64,000 nucleotides of DNA from Methylophaga nitratireducenticrescens. Lineage in GTDB: Bacteria; Pseudomonadota; Gammaproteobacteria; Nitrosococcales; Methylophagaceae. Below are positions 41,424 to 51,537 of the stretch, in pieces; positions within the stretch are counted from its first letter, which is position 1, and each line of letters begins with the position of its first letter. The stretch covers positions 248,001-312,000 of the forward strand of contig NC_017857.3 in assembly GCF_000260985.4 (NCBI RefSeq), written 5' to 3'. Under the pieces are notes generated by a model that did not search any database, had not been told where the DNA came from, and saw only the letters and a program-made list of their open reading frames with translations. Position numbers and translations under genes: made by a program.

Positions 41424-42515
41424 ATGCGAACCTCTATGCTGAACTCTTTTTTTTCCAGCAAACTGCTGTACGGTTTATTTTTTTTACTGATTAATTATTC
41501 CAGTTTCGCAGCAACGCCCGTCAGCGTTAGTAAACCGATAATTTCTGAATCTACTGAAAAACTGACCTTATCAGGATCGTTAACGGCTGAACGTCGGGCA
41601 CTACTTTCACCTCGGGTAGATGGCCTGGTCAAAGAAGTATTAGTTGATGCCGGCTATCGGGTTGAACAAGGCGATATCTTAATGCGTCAGGATGCCGCGA
41701 TTGCCAGTCAGCAGCTTGAGCAGGCAAAAGCTGCGACAAATGAAGCTCAGGCCAGAGTTGATGAAGCTCAGCGTTTGGTAGATGAAGCTCAACGTTTGCG
41801 CGGAGAAAACTACATTTCTGCCACTGAACTGGCGAATCGCGAATCCAATTTTGCGCTGAACCAAGCTGCACTGGCTGCAGCTCAAGCCATGCAAAAGACT
41901 GCTGAAGAACAATTTCGCCGCCACGAATTACCCGCACCTTTCAGTGGGGTTATCAGCAGCAAAATGACGGAAGCAGGTGAATGGGTAAACCGTGGAGATC
42001 AGGTGTTGGAATTGGTTGCGTTGGAACCGGTCAGACTGGATGTAAATGTGCCGCAGGAAAAATTTTCTGATATCACCCTCGAAACACGAGTGGAAATTCT
42101 GCCAGATGCGCTGCCCTCACGAAAACTTTCTGGAAAAATAACTGCTCTGGTACCCGTTAGTAATGCTCAGGCACGCTCATTTTTAGTGCGTATTGTTATC
42201 GATTCCGCTGATGCGACGCTGCTTCCTGGTACGTCCGCCAGTGCAGTGCTTTATCTGGGCGGCGATGAGAGGAAAGGTTATCGGATTCCACGTGATGCAG
42301 TTTTGCGTCATCCGGACGGCGGTCGTAGTGTATTTATTATCAATGAAAACAATCAGGCGCATCGCCGAAGCGTAGATGTTGGCAGTGAAGATTCGGATGG
42401 AATTATTATTACCGATGGCTTAACCGCGGATGATTTAGTGGTGGTACGGGGCAATGAGGTGCTTCAGGAAAATGATGAAGTAGAAATCGTTCGCGACGAT
42501 AAAAAAAGGAATTAA
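41424..42515 (+). CDS. RND efflux periplasmic adaptor (membrane fusion protein)
   Basis: About 363 residues. A hydrophobic N-terminal signal (LLYGLFFLLINYSSFAA) leads to a lipoyl/barrel-sandwich region (RRALLSPRVDGLVKEVLVDA), an Ala/Glu coiled-coil hairpin (around 95-155, with a repeated VDEAQRL unit), then beta-barrel segments (PLPSRKLSGKITALVP). It links the inner-membrane pump encoded 6 nt downstream to an outer-membrane channel; no tolC-like gene is in the window. Start ATG 41424 or 41436; neither has a good ribosome site, and an upstream TTG at 41340 would bury the signal peptide. Confidence 0.9.
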   Translation: MRTSMLNSFFSSKLLYGLFFLLINYSSFAATPVSVSKPIISESTEKLTLSGSLTAERRALLSPRVDGLVKEVLVDAGYRVEQGDILMRQDAAIASQQLEQAKAATNEAQARVDEAQRLVDEAQRLRGENYISATELANRESNFALNQAALAAAQAMQKTAEEQFRRHELPAPFSGVISSKMTEAGEWVNRGDQVLELVALEPVRLDVNVPQEKFSDITLETRVEILPDALPSRKLSGKITALVPVSNAQARSFLVRIVIDSADATLLPGTSASAVLYLGGDERKGYRIPRDAVLRHPDGGRSVFIINENNQAHRRSVDVGSEDSDGIIITDGLTADDLVVVRGNEVLQENDEVEIVRDDKKRN

Positions 42516-42521
42516 TCCCGC

Positions 42522-45500
42522 ATGTTAGAAGCACCTATTCGCAATGGCAAACTGCTGACCGTCATTGTGCTTATTGTTTGCGTATTAGGTATAGCCGCCG
42601 CACGTTTAATACCCGTACAGATGATCCCGGATCTGGATGTTCGCACTATCAGCGTGGTCACTCAATGGCCTGGTGCCACCCCGCAGGATATCGAAAAAGA
42701 AATCCTAATCGAGCAGGAACGGTATTTGCGGAACATTCCCAATCTCCGCCGTATGGAAGCCTTTGCTGAAACCGGCGAAGCTTATATAGAGCTGGACTTT
42801 CCATTTGGGGTTGGCATCAACGAAACGTTAATCGAAGTTTCCAATGCGTTAAGCCAGGTTCCTAGCTACCCTGAAAATGTCGATCAGCCCAGTATCCGCA
42901 GCAGCTCTTTTTCGGAAAATGCATTCATGTATTTTGCGATATCACCCTTGCCGGGTAACCCGCTGAATCTCAACATCGATATGATTACCGACTTTATCGA
43001 TGACAACGTTCGCACGCAGATGGAACGTGTGTCGGGGGTGTCCGAGGTACAGCTGCGTGGTGGAGCTGAACGGCAAATGCAGATCTTTATTGATTCCGCC
43101 AAACTGGCTCAGCGAGGGTTAAGTCTGACCGAGGTTCGTGATGCGATACGAGCTCGCAACAGCGACACCTCTGCCGGTGATTTGGATGACGGCAAAAAAC
43201 GTTATTTGCTCAGAACCATTGGACGCTTTGAAGATAAACAGGAATTGGAAAACCTCATCCTGGCACACCGCAATGGTACGGATATTCAGTTGAAGGATAT
43301 CGCTACCATCAAACTTGATCACTATGAAGTCCGTCAGGTTGCTGTAGTAAATGATGAACATGCTCTGACCATGGCCGTTAAGCGTGAACCTGGCTCGAAT
43401 GTAATTGATATCAAACACGCCATGATGGAAGTGGTCGAGGAGCTGCGTCGTGATTTATTAAACCCAAACGGGTTAGATCTGATACTTATTGGGGACGATG
43501 TCCGCTATGTAGAGTCATCAATTCAGAATGTTTCCCAAAATCTGCTGTTAGGGGCTTTACTGGCCACCTTTATCCTGTTTTTATTCCTGCGCAGCCTGCG
43601 CGGTACGTTAATTGGCTTAATGGGAATGCCGGTTTGTATCATTGCCGCTTTTTTGGGGCTCTTGGTTTTTGATCGGACAATCAATGTTATTTCTCTGGCC
43701 GGTATTGCGTTTGCCATCGGTATGACGGTTGATAACACCATCGTGGTGCTGGAAAGCATTGAACAAGCCAGGCGGCGAGGGCTGGACCGAATTGAAGCCG
43801 CAATTGTGGGGGTTCGGGAAGTCTGGACGGCAGTACTAGCCTCCAGTATGACTACTATCCTGGTGTTTGCACCCGTGTTATTTGTGCAGGAAGAAGCCGG
43901 TCAATTATATTCCGATATCGCGATTGCTATTTCCGTGGCGATCCTTGCATCAATGTTATTTGCTGTAGGCGTTGTTCCAGCTGCCTGTGCTCGTTTTGGT
44001 CTTGGAAAAAGCAAAGGTACACATGAAGATCTGCATCGTCGGGGGATTATCCTGCATGGCGTTAATTGGTTAACCAAAGGTTCGGTGAGACGTTTAACGA
44101 CGATGGCTATTACGGTGTGTGCCACTTTGGTTGCCGCGTGGCATCTGATGCCCCCTGCAGAATATTTACCGGAGGGAGAGGAACCCAAGGCCTTTACCAG
44201 CATGATTCCACCGCCCGGTTATAATCTGTCTGAAATGTTACGCATCAGTGAAGAAGTCATTGAAATTCTGGCTGATGCCAAAGGCGCCGATCCGGCCCTG
44301 TTTGATCAAGGTGAGGCCCCTATCCCATCGCTCGCCTATTATTTCATCCGGACCTCTCCCACCGGATTACGGGTTTTGAGTGAGCCCACTAGAACTCAAG
44401 ATATCATCCCGATGATGAATGCCTTAACCGATTTATTCGAAAGTTATCCGGGAATGCGGGCTTTCTCCGGTCGGGGCTCGATTATCTCCAGCGATCAGGG
44501 CGGAACCCGTGCCGTCAGCCTGGATATCGCTGGACCGGATATGGAAAGTTTATACAGTACGGCTGAGTTTGCACTGAAGCGGGCCGAAGGCTTGTTTGAA
44601 AACCCACAGATTGACTCCATTCCAGGATCGTTATCGCTGGATCAACCGTTAATTGAAATACGTCCACGTTGGTCGCGGTTAACTGAAACAGGTTTTACTG
44701 CAGATGATTTTGGTTATGCGGTGGCTGCTTTGAGTGATGGTGCATTTGTCGATGAGTTTTTTATCGATGATGACAAAGTCGACATGTTTTTATTCAGTAC
44801 CGCTGGCCAACAGCAGAATCTATCCGGGCTTGCCGGTTTACCTATCCTGACCCCCAATGGCGATGTCATACCGCTAAATGCATTAGCCGACCTGGAAGAA
44901 ACGGTTGATAGTGCCACTCTGCGGCGGGTTGATAGTCGTCGTACGGTCACCTTACTGATTATCCCGCCCCGTGAAGTAGCGTTAGAAACCGCTGTGAACA
45001 AGGTTCGCAATGAAATGATCCCAGCAATGCAAACTGATGGTGAAGTTGCCAAAGGGGTCAATCTGTCGATTTCCGGTGCGTCAGATCAACTGGATGCCAC
45101 CCGTGAATCGTTATCTGAAAATCTGCTGGTGGCCGTCATTCTGATTTATCTGGTACTGGTGGCTATTTTCTCGCATTGGGGCTATCCATTGATTATTTTA
45201 ACCACGGTGCCATTGGGTATCGCTGGCGGTATCGTTGGCTTAGTGGGAGTCAATGCTTCGGGCAGTTTATTGAATGCGATGGGATTACCGGCCATCATTC
45301 AGCCGTTTGATATGATTACCATGTTGGGCTTTGTCATTCTATTGGGTACGGTAGTCAATAACCCTATCCTGATAGTTGAACAGGCCAGACGCAATCTGGC
45401 CGATAAAGCAATATCAATACATACTGCGGTTAATCAGGCAGTGGCAACACGGTTACGACCAATATTAATGTCAACGCTAACCACTATTTTTGGACTGGCA

Positions 45501-45686
45501 CCACTGGTTTTTATTCCGGGGGCCGGTACCGAGCTATATCGAGGCGTGGGGATTGTTGTATTAGTTGGGATTGCTGTTTCTACTCTGATTACACTCACTT
45601 TCCTACCCAGTTTACTGGTCACAGTTTTGTCGTGGACACAGAGAGAACATCCAGTACAAGCTCATTCAGCTGAGACAGAATCCTGA
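42522..45686 (+). CDS. RND family efflux pump, inner-membrane subunit
   Basis: 1054 residues of the AcrB/HAE1 type: N-terminal helix then large periplasmic loops (about 40-330 and 560-880) between 12 membrane helices. Start motif PVQMIPDLDVRTISVVTQWPGA is typical. In helix 4 the proton-relay pair is Asp404-Asn405 (GMTVDNTIVVLE) and helix 10 has Asn946-Asn947 (TVVNNPILIVE) where AcrB has Lys940, as in several other HAE1 subgroups. Export substrate unknown. The 3' end overlaps the convergent lipocalin gene by 25 nt. Confidence 0.95.
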   Translation: MLEAPIRNGKLLTVIVLIVCVLGIAAARLIPVQMIPDLDVRTISVVTQWPGATPQDIEKEILIEQERYLRNIPNLRRMEAFAETGEAYIELDFPFGVGINETLIEVSNALSQVPSYPENVDQPSIRSSSFSENAFMYFAISPLPGNPLNLNIDMITDFIDDNVRTQMERVSGVSEVQLRGGAERQMQIFIDSAKLAQRGLSLTEVRDAIRARNSDTSAGDLDDGKKRYLLRTIGRFEDKQELENLILAHRNGTDIQLKDIATIKLDHYEVRQVAVVNDEHALTMAVKREPGSNVIDIKHAMMEVVEELRRDLLNPNGLDLILIGDDVRYVESSIQNVSQNLLLGALLATFILFLFLRSLRGTLIGLMGMPVCIIAAFLGLLVFDRTINVISLAGIAFAIGMTVDNTIVVLESIEQARRRGLDRIEAAIVGVREVWTAVLASSMTTILVFAPVLFVQEEAGQLYSDIAIAISVAILASMLFAVGVVPAACARFGLGKSKGTHEDLHRRGIILHGVNWLTKGSVRRLTTMAITVCATLVAAWHLMPPAEYLPEGEEPKAFTSMIPPPGYNLSEMLRISEEVIEILADAKGADPALFDQGEAPIPSLAYYFIRTSPTGLRVLSEPTRTQDIIPMMNALTDLFESYPGMRAFSGRGSIISSDQGGTRAVSLDIAGPDMESLYSTAEFALKRAEGLFENPQIDSIPGSLSLDQPLIEIRPRWSRLTETGFTADDFGYAVAALSDGAFVDEFFIDDDKVDMFLFSTAGQQQNLSGLAGLPILTPNGDVIPLNALADLEETVDSATLRRVDSRRTVTLLIIPPREVALETAVNKVRNEMIPAMQTDGEVAKGVNLSISGASDQLDATRESLSENLLVAVILIYLVLVAIFSHWGYPLIILTTVPLGIAGGIVGLVGVNASGSLLNAMGLPAIIQPFDMITMLGFVILLGTVVNNPILIVEQARRNLADKAISIHTAVNQAVATRLRPILMSTLTTIFGLAPLVFIPGAGTELYRGVGIVVLVGIAVSTLITLTFLPSLLVTVLSWTQREHPVQAHSAETES

Positions 45687-46192
45687 TCAACAAAAATCAG
45701 TTTATCTGTTTCAAAACCGCGTTGTGAGGCCTCATTGATAAAGTCGGCGATAACCTCATCGCTGACTTGTGGGGTGCGAGCCAATAACCATAAATAACCA
45801 TGATTCGGTCCTGAAACAAACGTGTATTGATAGTCCTGTTTATCCAGTCCAAACACAATATAACTGCCATAAAATGGGCCGAAGAACGAAACTTTAAGCT
45901 GGCCGATATCCCTCGATTGAACAAATTTCGCTTTTCCCTCAGCTTCTTCCCACTGGTTTTCTGCTGAATTAAAACCACGATTAATCACTTGAACATGACC
46001 CTCTTCATGCAGACTGTAATCCGCCGTCACCGCAGTTAACCCCTCTTCAAACGAATGATCCAGACGCGCTATCTCATACCATTTACCCAGATAACGATCC
46101 AGTTCAAAGCCAGTTACCGGTTCGACGCCTTCTGGTGTTCCGGTACAAGCCGTTAACATTAGAGACAGCAATAAAATTTTATATAGACGCAT
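45662..46192 (-). CDS. Outer-membrane lipocalin lipoprotein (Blc type)
   Basis: 176 residues. Signal peptide with lipobox LTAC (Cys16), lipocalin motif 1 YLGKWYEIARLD with GxW, a central FFGPFYGSYIVFGLD and motif LWLLARTPQVS, as in bacterial Blc. Binds fatty acids or lysophospholipids in E. coli; here anchored to a membrane by lipidation. The C-terminal codons overlap the RND gene on the other strand. Confidence 0.93.
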   Translation of the reverse strand: MRLYKILLLSLMLTACTGTPEGVEPVTGFELDRYLGKWYEIARLDHSFEEGLTAVTADYSLHEEGHVQVINRGFNSAENQWEEAEGKAKFVQSRDIGQLKVSFFGPFYGSYIVFGLDKQDYQYTFVSGPNHGYLWLLARTPQVSDEVIADFINEASQRGFETDKLIFVDQDSVSAE

Positions 46193-46240
46193 ATTTCACA
46201 TAGCCCTGGTTATCTTGAGGTTTTGTTTAAAAGAATTAGT

Positions 46241-46498
46241 ATGAATCAGACTCTGAAATCAGCGGATATTTCCAGGATCATTGAAATGGCCTGGGAAGAT
46301 CGCACCCCTTTTGAGGCAATTTTGCAGCTTTATGGGTTGCCGGAACAAGAGGTGATTAAATTAATGCGCCGTGAAATGAAAGCGGGATCGTTTCGTTTAT
46401 GGCGTGCGCGTGTTTCAGGTCGCAAGACCAAACATCACGCCTTACGAGATCCTGGTATTTTACGAGCTTATTGCCCCACGCAATACAAACCCCGTTGA
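46241..46498 (+). CDS. DUF2805 / TIGR03643 family protein
   Basis: About 85 residues: LKSADISRIIEMAWEDRTPF, then LYGLPEQEVIKLMRREMKAG and SFRLWRARVSGRKTKH. This is the short, basic TIGR03643 family, probably a helix-turn-helix nucleic-acid binder; function unknown. Starts at the ATG 46241; a TTG at 46223 is in frame but has no usable ribosome site. Divergent from the lipocalin gene with a 48-nt gap, so promoters must overlap. Confidence 0.8.
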   Translation: MNQTLKSADISRIIEMAWEDRTPFEAILQLYGLPEQEVIKLMRREMKAGSFRLWRARVSGRKTKHHALRDPGILRAYCPTQYKPR

Positions 46499-46523
46499 GT
46501 CTGCCACAACAGCTTTTTTTTGT

Positions 46524-46919
46524 TTAGACCGCTAGAAAAGCTCTTACGGCAATATATACACAACTTAACCAGCCCACCATAAAAATCAGACTACGGAAAA
46601 GAGCCAGATCTAACGCGTAGAAGATTGGATGCAAAACGCGGCAAGCTAAGAACAGGATGGCGGCACCACTCAGTTCCCGTAAATTTACACTGGAATAAAA
46701 CGCCAGCAAAGTAACGGCTGAATAAAAGATCAACGCCTCCCAGGCATTTTTCTGTGCTGCCAATATGCGAGAGGCAACACCGGTCAGCTCTGCCTGTTGT
46801 TCTCTGGGATGCCGATTATCAAAGTTATCTACATGCTTGTAACGTAAGTATCCCCCGATAAAGGCTAATATCATCGGAAAAAACGTAACGATAAATAACA
46901 CAACAAATAAAGCAGGCAT
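46524..46919 (-). CDS. MAPEG family membrane protein
   Basis: 131 residues with four hydrophobic helices (about 2-22, 60-78, 83-100, 108-128). Conserved features include the N-terminal helix, NRHPREQQAELTG loop with AAQKNAWEALIFY, and ACRVLHPIFYALD. MAPEG proteins in eukaryotes use glutathione; bacterial members are little studied. Single gene between DUF2805 and fbp. Confidence 0.85.
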   Translation of the reverse strand: MPALFVVLFIVTFFPMILAFIGGYLRYKHVDNFDNRHPREQQAELTGVASRILAAQKNAWEALIFYSAVTLLAFYSSVNLRELSGAAILFLACRVLHPIFYALDLALFRSLIFMVGWLSCVYIAVRAFLAV

Positions 46920-46976
46920 GTGTTGCTCCAGCTAGCAAAGGTTAGAGGGGATTAACAGTTTTTTCTAAAGTATTGT

Positions 46977-47987
46977 TTAGTCCTGCTGATGATAGCGCAC
47001 TACTTTTTCGACTTCATTTTTGGACCCCATAATTACGGGCACTCTTTGATGAATACTTTCAGGTTGGATATCCAGAATTCTTCCTTTTCCAGTTGAGCTC
47101 ACGCCCCCAGCCTGCTCAATAATAAAGCTCATCGGATTGGCTTCATACATTAACCGTAATTTGCCACCCTGCTTGGCTATTTTGGAGTCTATCGGATACA
47201 TAAATATGCCGCCTCGTGTCAGCACGCGATAAACCTCAGCAACCATTGATGCAACCCAGCGCATATTAAAGTTTTTCTCGCGCCCACCTTCGGTTCCTTT
47301 TAGGCACTCTTCAATATATTTCTGAACGGGAGCATCCCAAAAGCGCTGGTTGGACATATTAATGGCAAATTCGGCGGTATCTTTGGGAATGCGCATATTG
47401 GGATGGGTCAGAATAAATTCACCAACATCACTGTCCAGCGTAAAACCATTCACGCCATTACCCGTGGTCAGTATCAACATGGTGGCCGGACCATACACGG
47501 TAAAGCCGGCACAAACCTGTTCTGTGCCTTTCTGCATAAAGTCTTTTAACGTCGGATTTTTGCAATCATTGGGGCAACGCAAAATGGAGAAAATAGTGCC
47601 TACCGACAGATTGATATCAATATTCGATGAACCATCCAGAGGATCGAAACAGATCAGATATTTGCCTTTGGGAAATTTGCTGGGGATCTGAATAATCTCT
47701 TCTATTTCTTCAGAGGCCATGGCAGCCAGATGGCCCGTCCATTTCAGATGATCAACCATTACGTCATTGGTAATGATGTCAAGTTTTTTCTGGGTTTCAC
47801 CCTGCACATTTTCACTGTCAGCATACCCGCCTAGACCAATGATATTGCTACGGCTGACCAAATGAGATATTTTTTTACAGGCACTGACAATATCGCCTAA
47901 TAATCCCGTCAAATCACCCGTCGAATCGGGGTGAGATCTTTGTTCTTCAACGATAAATTGATTAACCGATTTGCCGATATCAGACAT
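46977..47987 (-). CDS. fbp: Fructose-1,6-bisphosphatase class I
   Basis: Dephosphorylates fructose-1,6-bisphosphate; in methylotrophs it supports regeneration of sugar phosphates for C1 assimilation. 336 residues with the metal-binding [19 protein letters not shown] near 120-140 and substrate segment RYVGSMVAE-like [18 protein letters not shown]. Lies 159 nt downstream of the fhc cluster on the same strand but behind a hairpin terminator, so it may have its own promoter in that gap. Confidence 0.97.
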   Translation of the reverse strand: MSDIGKSVNQFIVEEQRSHPDSTGDLTGLLGDIVSACKKISHLVSRSNIIGLGGYADSENVQGETQKKLDIITNDVMVDHLKWTGHLAAMASEEIEEIIQIPSKFPKGKYLICFDPLDGSSNIDINLSVGTIFSILRCPNDCKNPTLKDFMQKGTEQVCAGFTVYGPATMLILTTGNGVNGFTLDSDVGEFILTHPNMRIPKDTAEFAINMSNQRFWDAPVQKYIEECLKGTEGGREKNFNMRWVASMVAEVYRVLTRGGIFMYPIDSKIAKQGGKLRLMYEANPMSFIIEQAGGVSSTGKGRILDIQPESIHQRVPVIMGSKNEVEKVVRYHQQD

Positions 47988-48102
47988 GGCGTTTCTCTCT
48001 TTGAATGTTTATTTTCCGGGAGTTTGGCTGATGATTCGCAGCTGTTAATGAGAGAGTAAACCAGTAGGCAGGAAAATGCCAAGAGCAGATCAATGGGGTT
48101 TC

Positions 48103-48134
48103 AAAAACGGCGGGGATTAGACAGGCTAATCCCC
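48103..48134 (-). terminator. Terminator-like hairpin after fhcC
   Basis: GGGGATTAG-CCTGT-CTAATCCCC on the minus strand (48134-48112), perfect 9-bp stem, followed by GCCGTTTTTG. The T-run starts a few bases off the stem, so it is probably a moderate terminator at the end of the fhc operon. Confidence 0.7.
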
Positions 48135-48146
48135 TAGCAAATAGCC

Positions 48147-48962
48147 TTAAATCTTAACGAGAATCTCGCCCATACCAATGCCACCGACATCGCCAGCGTA
48201 TCGTTGTACCCGGGAAAACCCCTCAACATTGGCAAACTTGCTATCCAGTTTTTTAAATGAGGCAAACATCAATGGTAAAAATGCCAGGGTATGCGAACCA
48301 CAATCATTAAAGTTGGCAGTGATGCCATGCTGCGGCATTTTAGGCAGCAATATCGTGCCGCGCTTCATTGCATAGCCCAGATGTTTGCCAACGTCACCCA
48401 ATACCGCGATGGTACCGGAAATCATCCGTGAACCGCAGTATTCGCCCGCATCACCTTCAATCAGGATCATGCCACGGCGCATATGATCGCCGGTGCGTGC
48501 TCCGGTATTACCCGTCACAATAATAGTGCCGCCAGTCATGCCGTTTTTATATCCGCTGCGGGCCGCGCCGACAAAATCTCCGGCATTACCGTTAATTTTG
48601 ATTTGGCCGCCTTTCATTTCACAGCCACTATAAATAAACGTGTTGCCAGTGATTTCAATATTTCCACCGGTCATAAACTGCCCCAGATAAGCACCGGCAT
48701 CACCTTCGATGGTAATCCGACCCTGGCTCATGGCATGACCGATATGATCCAGTTTGGCTGAGCTGTTTTCAAAGCGGATGTTGTTTACATCATCACCACT
48801 AATATCAAACAGTTCCTCTACCGGCAGCGTTAAACGACCACTCACCAGTTCCATCGCAGCAATATCTGCAACATCTTTACCCGCCAGTTTATCCGGTGTT
48901 AACGGAGAACAATCAACACGTTGTGTCAAATCCGTTTTGAGTTTAAGAGTCAATGCTTTCAT
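48147..48962 (-). CDS. fhcC: Formyltransferase/hydrolase complex subunit C
   Basis: 271 residues, homologous to formylmethanofuran dehydrogenase subunit C. Mostly a right-handed beta-helix of GxxGxxxG repeats (GDAGAYLGQFMTGG, GNAGDFVGAARSG, GDAGEYCGSRMISG, GDVGKHLGYAMKRG). In methylotrophs the Fhc complex has no net dehydrogenase role; it hydrolyses formyl-methanofuran-like intermediate to formate. Last gene of the cluster; ATG overlaps the fhcD stop (ATGA). Confidence 0.95.
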   Translation of the reverse strand: MKALTLKLKTDLTQRVDCSPLTPDKLAGKDVADIAAMELVSGRLTLPVEELFDISGDDVNNIRFENSSAKLDHIGHAMSQGRITIEGDAGAYLGQFMTGGNIEITGNTFIYSGCEMKGGQIKINGNAGDFVGAARSGYKNGMTGGTIIVTGNTGARTGDHMRRGMILIEGDAGEYCGSRMISGTIAVLGDVGKHLGYAMKRGTILLPKMPQHGITANFNDCGSHTLAFLPLMFASFKKLDSKFANVEGFSRVQRYAGDVGGIGMGEILVKI

Positions 48963-49861
48963 GCCATGATCTCCTGCAGATGAAAGTGGAATGGACCCAG
49001 TTTGCCACCATAATTACCGGCACTGATTCGGCGAATACCATTTTCAGCGCCTAAATCACATGCCGCCTGAATGCCGACACGCATGGCTTTATCAATATCT
49101 TCTTTGCTCAAGCCATCAATAACGATTTCCATAACGGATTCGACTTCTGGCGAACATTCGGATTTGGTCTGACCTTTTAAGGTCGGACAGAATGCATCAT
49201 TGGTTGAGGCATTTAACGCTTTGTATTTGGAACCAACTTTAGAACCACTGCGAACCACGCCGCCGGGAAACGGCATAATGATATTAGGCAGCTGTTTCAT
49301 GGCTTTAACAGCTGCTTCACACGCTGCCAGTGCCTGGGGCTGGGACTCGGCCAGGATCAGGAAGTTACCACCACCAACAGAGGAAACCACACCGGTATTT
49401 TCCTGGGTCAGAAATTCACCATCCATAACCGGAATACGCCAGTAACGTTTACCATCAATCATTTTCGATATCTGATAACCATCACCAAAGAAACGCAGGT
49501 TTTTACCCAACGCAATTTCTTTACCTTCTTCACCTTCAATCCCTGAAAATAAAGCAGATGTCGGCGAAGTTAAAACACACTGACCAGCGCGGGTTTCAAC
49601 CTGTTTCGCCAGTCCTTTACCGCCCATGGCAAAAATCAGACATGCGACGCCGGGACGACCATCAGGGGTTTCAGAAGGCTCTAAGGTTCGTTCAATGGAA
49701 GCTTCACAACCGCAGGCAATAACCGATGTAGCAAAACCGGTGAAGGCAGTAGCTGAATGCATCGCCCATTCCAGATTCTGAGCAGTAATAATGATTCGCG
49801 TTCCTTTCATCGGAAACGCTTCAGCAAAGGTTTTATCAATGCTGACGCCATTGATGATCAT
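48959..49861 (-). CDS. fhcD: Formylmethanofuran:H4MPT formyltransferase subunit
   Basis: 300 residues, about the size of archaeal Ftr. Conserved stretches include AEAFPMKGTRIIITAQNLEW, TSVIACGCEASIER, VSSVGGGNFLILAESQ and MPFPGGVVRSGSKVGSKY. Transfers formyl from formyl-tetrahydromethanopterin to the complex-bound methanofuran analogue during formaldehyde oxidation. Coupled to fhcA and fhcC by 4-nt overlaps. Confidence 0.97.
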   Translation of the reverse strand: MIINGVSIDKTFAEAFPMKGTRIIITAQNLEWAMHSATAFTGFATSVIACGCEASIERTLEPSETPDGRPGVACLIFAMGGKGLAKQVETRAGQCVLTSPTSALFSGIEGEEGKEIALGKNLRFFGDGYQISKMIDGKRYWRIPVMDGEFLTQENTGVVSSVGGGNFLILAESQPQALAACEAAVKAMKQLPNIIMPFPGGVVRSGSKVGSKYKALNASTNDAFCPTLKGQTKSECSPEVESVMEIVIDGLSKEDIDKAMRVGIQAACDLGAENGIRRISAGNYGGKLGPFHFHLQEIMA

Positions 49862-51525
49862 AGTCTGCCTCCCTTATGCAGCGGCTGTATCGTTAAGCTA
49901 CCACGACCATCATCGACGATTTCATCATTACTGATTTTGAAATTGCTCATTTTTTGCGTGTGGTATTTATCAAAATAAGATTTCAGTGGTTTTTCAATAC
50001 TTATGTCGTATTCAGGTTTCACCACATGGGTGGTCCCCCAGGTAATTTTAATGACCTGACCCTGACGCACCACCATTTCACCATCTTTAAAGACATAGTC
50101 CGGTTTTTCAAACATCTTTTCGCGATCGCTGTTATCGGTGTAGACCGTAATATCCGCCGCTGCACCAATTCCCAGATGTCCACGATCCGCCAGACCAACC
50201 AGTTTTGCTGCACCTGCCCGGGTCATAATGGCAATTTCATATAATGAGTATTCGCGATCCAACGACGCCAGATGGGTTGCTTTCTGTGCTTCCGGATGCA
50301 AGGTTGACAGCATATCGTTACGGAAAGATTTATCCATCAATAATCTTATCAAATGTGGGTAACTGGTAAATGGTGCTCCATTGGGATGATCGGTGGTCAG
50401 GAAAATACGCCATGGATCATCGACCATCAAAAAGGTTTCCAAACCAATCATCCACTGCAATGCATTAACGTAGCTTTGATCCTTGTATTTGAATGGCACT
50501 ACACCACAACCGGCATCACATTCAATATCCATACATACCCATTTATTAGGGTGAGCATGCGGTGCCCCAGCAAATTGACGCATATTATCGCCCGAGGCTG
50601 TAACCGTTTGGCCAAACAGAATCTGACCAACATCTACAGTAATATTTTTATGTTTATTAATCGCTTCAGCAATTTCCGCTGCACCGGATGAGAATTTGAA
50701 ATCCCCTTCCATGCCATAGCTATGAAACTGGATATGTGTCAGATGCATCGGCACGCCTTCAGCGCCCTGAATGGTATCCAATGTGGTTTGCATATTGCCC
50801 GGCACACCGAGATTACAGCCATGCACATGCAATGGATGTGGCACACCGATTTCCTGCACCGCTCGCGACAGTCTATGCAGAATATCGCGTGGCGTGACGC
50901 CATAAAAATCATTTTTTTCATCTAAATCCAGCTTACGCTGATTAAATTTGAAGGCACTGATACCGCCCGGGTTAACTACTTTAAGGCCTACCGCCTGTGC
51001 GTGGTTAATGGTCCAGGCAACATAGTTGTTAATGGCTTCCTGATCAGAATTGGCCGCCATCATACGTAGCAGAAAATCATCACTGCCGAGCATCACATAA
51101 CCACCCTTATCGATAATGGGTGTGTCATGCATTTCCATATGGGCCTGACGGGCATTAATCGGTAATACAGCTGGTTCAAAGCCTGCGGTATACCCCATCT
51201 CTGCGTAACGATAACCTGTCGTCAAAGTACTTGGAGCCGCATGGCCTGTGCCTGAGCGTAACAGTTCGGTGCGTTCATAAACGGCTTCAGCATGGTCTTC
51301 GGGTAACATGGTGCGGGCAATATTGACCTTACCACCGCCGATATGCGTGTGCATATCTATGGCACCAGCCATAATCACTTTGCCACTTACATCTATTTCT
51401 TCATCGACCCGACCATCGGTCGGTTTTTCGACAATTCGTCCATCTCGGATATAAATATCCCGCACTACATCATTTACTTCGTGTGCCGGGTCAAAAATAC
51501 GTCCGCCGGTTAATTTTAAAAGCAT
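49858..51525 (-). CDS. fhcA: Formyltransferase/hydrolase complex subunit A
   Basis: 555-residue amidohydrolase-fold subunit that hydrolyses the formyl group to formate. N-terminal GRIFDPAHEVNDVVRDIYI and the metal-binding HxH in MAGAIDMHTHIGGG (His58/His60 region), with later metal/active-site segments HPLHVHGCNLG, HLTHIQFHSYG and LTTDHPNGAPF. GGAGAG ribosome site just upstream. Second gene of fhcBADC. Confidence 0.97.
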   Translation of the reverse strand: MLLKLTGGRIFDPAHEVNDVVRDIYIRDGRIVEKPTDGRVDEEIDVSGKVIMAGAIDMHTHIGGGKVNIARTMLPEDHAEAVYERTELLRSGTGHAAPSTLTTGYRYAEMGYTAGFEPAVLPINARQAHMEMHDTPIIDKGGYVMLGSDDFLLRMMAANSDQEAINNYVAWTINHAQAVGLKVVNPGGISAFKFNQRKLDLDEKNDFYGVTPRDILHRLSRAVQEIGVPHPLHVHGCNLGVPGNMQTTLDTIQGAEGVPMHLTHIQFHSYGMEGDFKFSSGAAEIAEAINKHKNITVDVGQILFGQTVTASGDNMRQFAGAPHAHPNKWVCMDIECDAGCGVVPFKYKDQSYVNALQWMIGLETFLMVDDPWRIFLTTDHPNGAPFTSYPHLIRLLMDKSFRNDMLSTLHPEAQKATHLASLDREYSLYEIAIMTRAGAAKLVGLADRGHLGIGAAADITVYTDNSDREKMFEKPDYVFKDGEMVVRQGQVIKITWGTTHVVKPEYDISIEKPLKSYFDKYHTQKMSNFKISNDEIVDDGRGSLTIQPLHKGGRL

Positions 51526-51537
51526 CTTTCTCTCCGT

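Noticed and set aside
42522-45686. Loss of proton-relay Asp/Lys in the RND pump as a defect
   Set aside because: The Asp-Asn in helix 4 and Asn-Asn in helix 10 occur in functional HAE1 subgroups, so this is not evidence of inactivation.
46977-47987. fbp as part of the fhc operon
   Set aside because: Same strand and plausible metabolism, but a 159-nt gap with a hairpin and T-run separates them, so I annotate it as a separate unit.
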